Of a stretch of 6,157 nt of DNA, positions 5,459-6,157 are shown in pieces. This DNA comes from Gammaproteobacteria bacterium. Lineage in GTDB: Bacteria > Pseudomonadota > Gammaproteobacteria > Arenicellales > JAOTYS01. The stretch spans positions 1-6,157 of the forward strand of contig JAOTYS010000283.1 of assembly GCA_029861795.1 (NCBI GenBank), written 5' to 3'. Below the pieces are notes generated by a model that was given only the letters and a program-made list of their open reading frames with translations, ran no database searches and was not told the origin of the DNA. The position numbers and the translations under genes are program-made. Each line of letters starts with the position of its first letter. The first letter of the stretch is position 1.

Positions 5459-6157
5459 TGCGTACCACCGCCGCCCGCGCTGCGCCACTGCGACTGGAAT
5501 GTGGCTCCTTGGGGCGAGGGAAAATCGCGCGCAAGGGTCCAACCACGTGCTAACGGCAAACTGCGAAAACGACCGCGCTTTCGCCCCAGGGCGCTCATTA
5601 ATTTGATCGCCGCACCCATCGATCGGCGATAAAGCTTTGGTCTTCTAGCCATAAAGGCCCATGCCGCCAGCGCCCACCGAACGCGCATCTTGGGCAAACC
5701 GGCTTGGAACTCGCGTACCCGCAACGCCCGTAGCATCGATGGCAGTGGGATGCTCATTGGGCAGACTTCTTCACAGCGGCCGTTAAGAGTGCATGCATTG
5801 GGAAGGTCCGCCGCCTCCCGCAAGCCAACCATCAACGGTGTCAACACCGAACCCACGGGTCCGGGATACACCCACCCATACGCATGGCCCCCAACCGCTC
5901 CATAGACCGGGCAATGATTCAGGCATGCACCACAGCGAATGCAACGTAGCATTTCGTGAAACTCGTTGCCCAGCATCTGCGAGCGCCCATTGTCGACAAG
6001 CACCACATGAAACGTCTCGGGTCCATCCAGATCTGTTGGTCGCTTGGGGCCGCTGAACAAAGTGGAATAAACCGATATCTCCTGACCGGTGGCGCTACGC
6101 GTTAGCAAGCGCAAGATGGTTGTGGCGTCTTCGAGGTTGGGCACAATCTTTTCGATG
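5455..6157 (-). CDS. lutB: Lactate utilisation iron-sulfur protein B, C-terminal half
   Basis: The last 233 residues of LutB (full length about 470); the N-terminal LUD domain lies beyond the right edge. The visible part opens with IEKIVPNLEDAT and SATGQEISVYSTLFSGPKRP, the end of the LUD domain, then a ferredoxin-like domain. The first cluster motif is C-IR-C-GA-C-LNH-CP (residues 72-82 of the visible part); the second is C-TLNGR-C-EEV-CP (122-132), where Asn-Gly replaces the expected second cysteine and spacing becomes C-x5-C-x3-C. A basic C-terminal region follows and ends FPSPQGATFQSQW, usual for the family. The protein is thought to pass electrons from lactate oxidation to an acceptor within the LutABC complex. 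Its stop overlaps the lutC start. The frame stays open to the edge, so the GTG at 6144 is internal, not a start. Confidence 0.93.
   Translation of the reverse strand, partial: IEKIVPNLEDATTILRLLTRSATGQEISVYSTLFSGPKRPTDLDGPETFHVVLVDNGRSQMLGNEFHEMLRCIRCGACLNHCPVYGAVGGHAYGWVYPGPVGSVLTPLMVGLREAADLPNACTLNGRCEEVCPMSIPLPSMLRALRVREFQAGLPKMRVRWALAAWAFMARRPKLYRRSMGAAIKLMSALGRKRGRFRSLPLARGWTLARDFPSPQGATFQSQWRSAGGGGTQ

Noticed and set aside
5459..5542. N-terminal extension of lutC to an in-frame start at 5542
   Set aside because: The extension would overlap lutB by 88 bases and adds residues foreign to the family; the ATG at 5458 with an ATGA overlap fits much better.

Overview
The window looks like ordinary chromosome from a proteobacterium, most likely a non-enteric gammaproteobacterium. 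The evidence is an adjacent fabA-fabB pair, a FabA C-terminus of the gammaproteobacterial GLFTSTDGF kind, a LutB/LutC pair and a LolA-like/MMPL exporter pair. An alphaproteobacterium cannot be excluded, because the haem A synthase is of the COX15-like (type 2) class. All seven recognised genes lie on the minus strand, so transcription runs from high to low coordinates. I see no insertion sequence, CRISPR array, tRNA, rRNA or phage gene.

From right to left in transcription order: (1) 6157-4796, the end of a lactate-utilisation operon: the 3' half of lutB (iron-sulfur protein), overlapping lutC (LUD-domain protein) by four bases. (2) 4795-4601, a 195-bp spacer that should hold the fabA promoter. 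(3) 4600-1683, fabA and fabB with only 12 bp between them, then ctaA (haem A synthase) about 47 bp further on. The first two form the anaerobic route to unsaturated fatty acids; the third makes the haem of aa3-type cytochrome oxidases. (4) 1572-1285, a small predicted periplasmic protein of unknown function with its own Shine-Dalgarno and a plausible promoter. (5) 1284-952, a 333-bp stretch without a convincing gene but unusually rich in inverted repeats, including two mutually exclusive stems upstream of the next gene. (6) 951-1, a LolA-like periplasmic protein followed after five bases by the start of an MMPL/RND-type exporter that runs off the left edge.

Taken together, the window is mostly envelope and respiratory housekeeping: unsaturated acyl chain synthesis, haem A for terminal oxidase, lactate oxidation, and a lipid-trafficking pair that in other bacteria often belongs to aryl-polyene or related fatty-acyl export clusters. 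I find no clear new multi-gene system. The parts most worth a second look are the dyad-rich leader of the lolA-like gene, the small conserved-looking periplasmic protein, the COX15-type ctaA behind fabAB, and the exporter cluster that must continue to the left.
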